Origin: a candidate division GN15 bacterium
GTDB taxonomy: Bacteria > Zixibacteria > MSB-5A5 > GN15 > FEB-12
Assembly: GCA_014729205.1 (NCBI GenBank)
Contig: WJKG01000309.1
Location: 1 to 6,982, forward strand
Length of the DNA: 6,982 nucleotides
Direction of reading: 5' to 3'
Below, in pieces: positions 6,360 through 6,982 of the stretch. Within the stretch, counting starts at the first letter, position 1, and the number at the start of each line of letters is the position of its first letter. A program made the position numbers and the translations under genes. The notes below the pieces were generated by a model, which worked only from the letters and a program-made list of their open reading frames with translations, had not been told where the DNA came from and ran no database searches.

Positions 6360-6982
6360 ATGAAGACTATAACGACGATCAAGACACTGGCACTTACACT
6401 GTTGATACTGCCTCTTGCAGCGGGAGTCTGGGGCCAGAATACGACCCTGGACGGGGCCGCACTGCTGAAGGTGGATGCGACAGCTCGCCCGGCCGGCATG
6501 GGAGGAGCGTTCGTTTCGATTGATGGCGATGCGCGTTCACCGATCTACAACCCGGCCGCGGCTGTTGGCAATGGTGGATTCCAGGTGTCGCTCGGACACA
6601 CCGAGTACTGGGAGGATATCCGTCTGGAGACAGGTGTGTTCACCAAGTCGGTGTCACCGAAATGGTGGTTACATGGCGGTATCCGCTACGGCACTGTAGA
6701 TAATATCGAGGCGCGCGAGATCGCCAGCAGCGAACCGACGAGCCTCTTTGATGCGAATGATGTATCGTTCAAGCTCGGTCTGGCGTACATGCTTACACCG
6801 AGAGTTGCCGTGGGTGCTTCCGGCGGTTGGATTCTGGAGAAGATAGAGGCATACCGGGGATCCTCCTTCAATCTTGACCTGGGACTATGGGCGCGGCTTC
6901 GAGAGAATGTCACGCTGGGCGCCTCGGTAACGCAATTGGGTGGCGACCTGGAGCTGTCCGCCGATGGTAAAGGTGTTTCCGG
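6360..6982 (+). CDS. Second PorV/PorQ-family outer-membrane protein, 3'-truncated by window end
   Basis: An uninterrupted frame runs from the ATG at 6360 to the window edge (207 full codons) with no stop, so the C-terminus is missing. GAGAGG and AAGG lie about 10 and 4 bases before the start. Residues 1-25 are a signal peptide (MKTITTIKTL, a Leu/Ala-rich core, then VWG before Gln26). The family signature appears at about 34-66: ALLKVDATARPAGMGGAF followed by YNPAAAV. It differs from the usual NPAGL by having Ala in place of Gly after NPA. The following sequence is rich in alternating strands (VSLGHTEYW, WWLHGGIRYG, VAVGASGGWILE), consistent with a barrel. It is a diverged paralogue of the preceding gene, sharing the N-terminal signature but little else at sight. 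It is probably cotranscribed, given the 13-bp gap. Confidence 0.85.
   Translation, partial: MKTITTIKTLALTLLILPLAAGVWGQNTTLDGAALLKVDATARPAGMGGAFVSIDGDARSPIYNPAAAVGNGGFQVSLGHTEYWEDIRLETGVFTKSVSPKWWLHGGIRYGTVDNIEAREIASSEPTSLFDANDVSFKLGLAYMLTPRVAVGASGGWILEKIEAYRGSSFNLDLGLWARLRENVTLGASVTQLGGDLELSADGKGVS

Overview
This window looks like a piece of a Gram-negative bacterial chromosome, most likely from the FCB superphylum (Bacteroidota, Ignavibacteria or Zixibacteria-like lineages). The pointers are two tandem PorV/PorQ-family outer-membrane proteins and a large exported beta-propeller protein with a FlgD-Ig-like C-terminal domain, a combination typical of lineages with type IX-like secretion. The sequence is moderately GC-rich, all recognised genes are on the + strand, and gene spacing is tight. 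The phylum assignment is inference; no marker gene in the window settles it.

Region 1 (1-2497) is a two-gene block. The first gene, cut off at its 5' end by the window edge, encodes an SPFH/Band 7 protein of the YdjI ('virion core protein-like') type. It ends in three zinc ribbons with an exact 27-residue period. The second gene overlaps the first by 26 bp. It encodes a soluble protein of unknown function with two CxxC/CxxC zinc ribbons and recurring Tyr/Pro/aromatic motifs, and it appears to be built from two related halves. The pair resembles zinc-ribbon/SPFH modules linked to membrane-associated stress complexes, but no function is proven.

Region 2 (2498-2731) is a 234-bp intergenic stretch. 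It holds a short GC hairpin around the stop codon of gene 2, a plausible sigma-70-type promoter (TTGCCG-17-TATATT), and an 8-bp perfect hairpin in what would be the leader of the next operon.

Region 3 (2732-6982) is a probable operon with gaps of 9 and 13 bp. It comprises an 873-residue secreted protein with about seven Asp-box (BNR-like) motifs and a C-terminal FlgD-Ig/T9SS-like domain, then a complete PorV/PorQ-family protein, then a second PorV/PorQ-family protein cut by the window end. All three have clear signal peptides. The arrangement suggests a surface or secreted propeller protein made together with two outer-membrane barrel proteins that could help export, anchor or retain it. That cooperation is inferred from gene order and family knowledge.

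No RNA genes, mobile elements, CRISPR arrays or phage genes were recognised.
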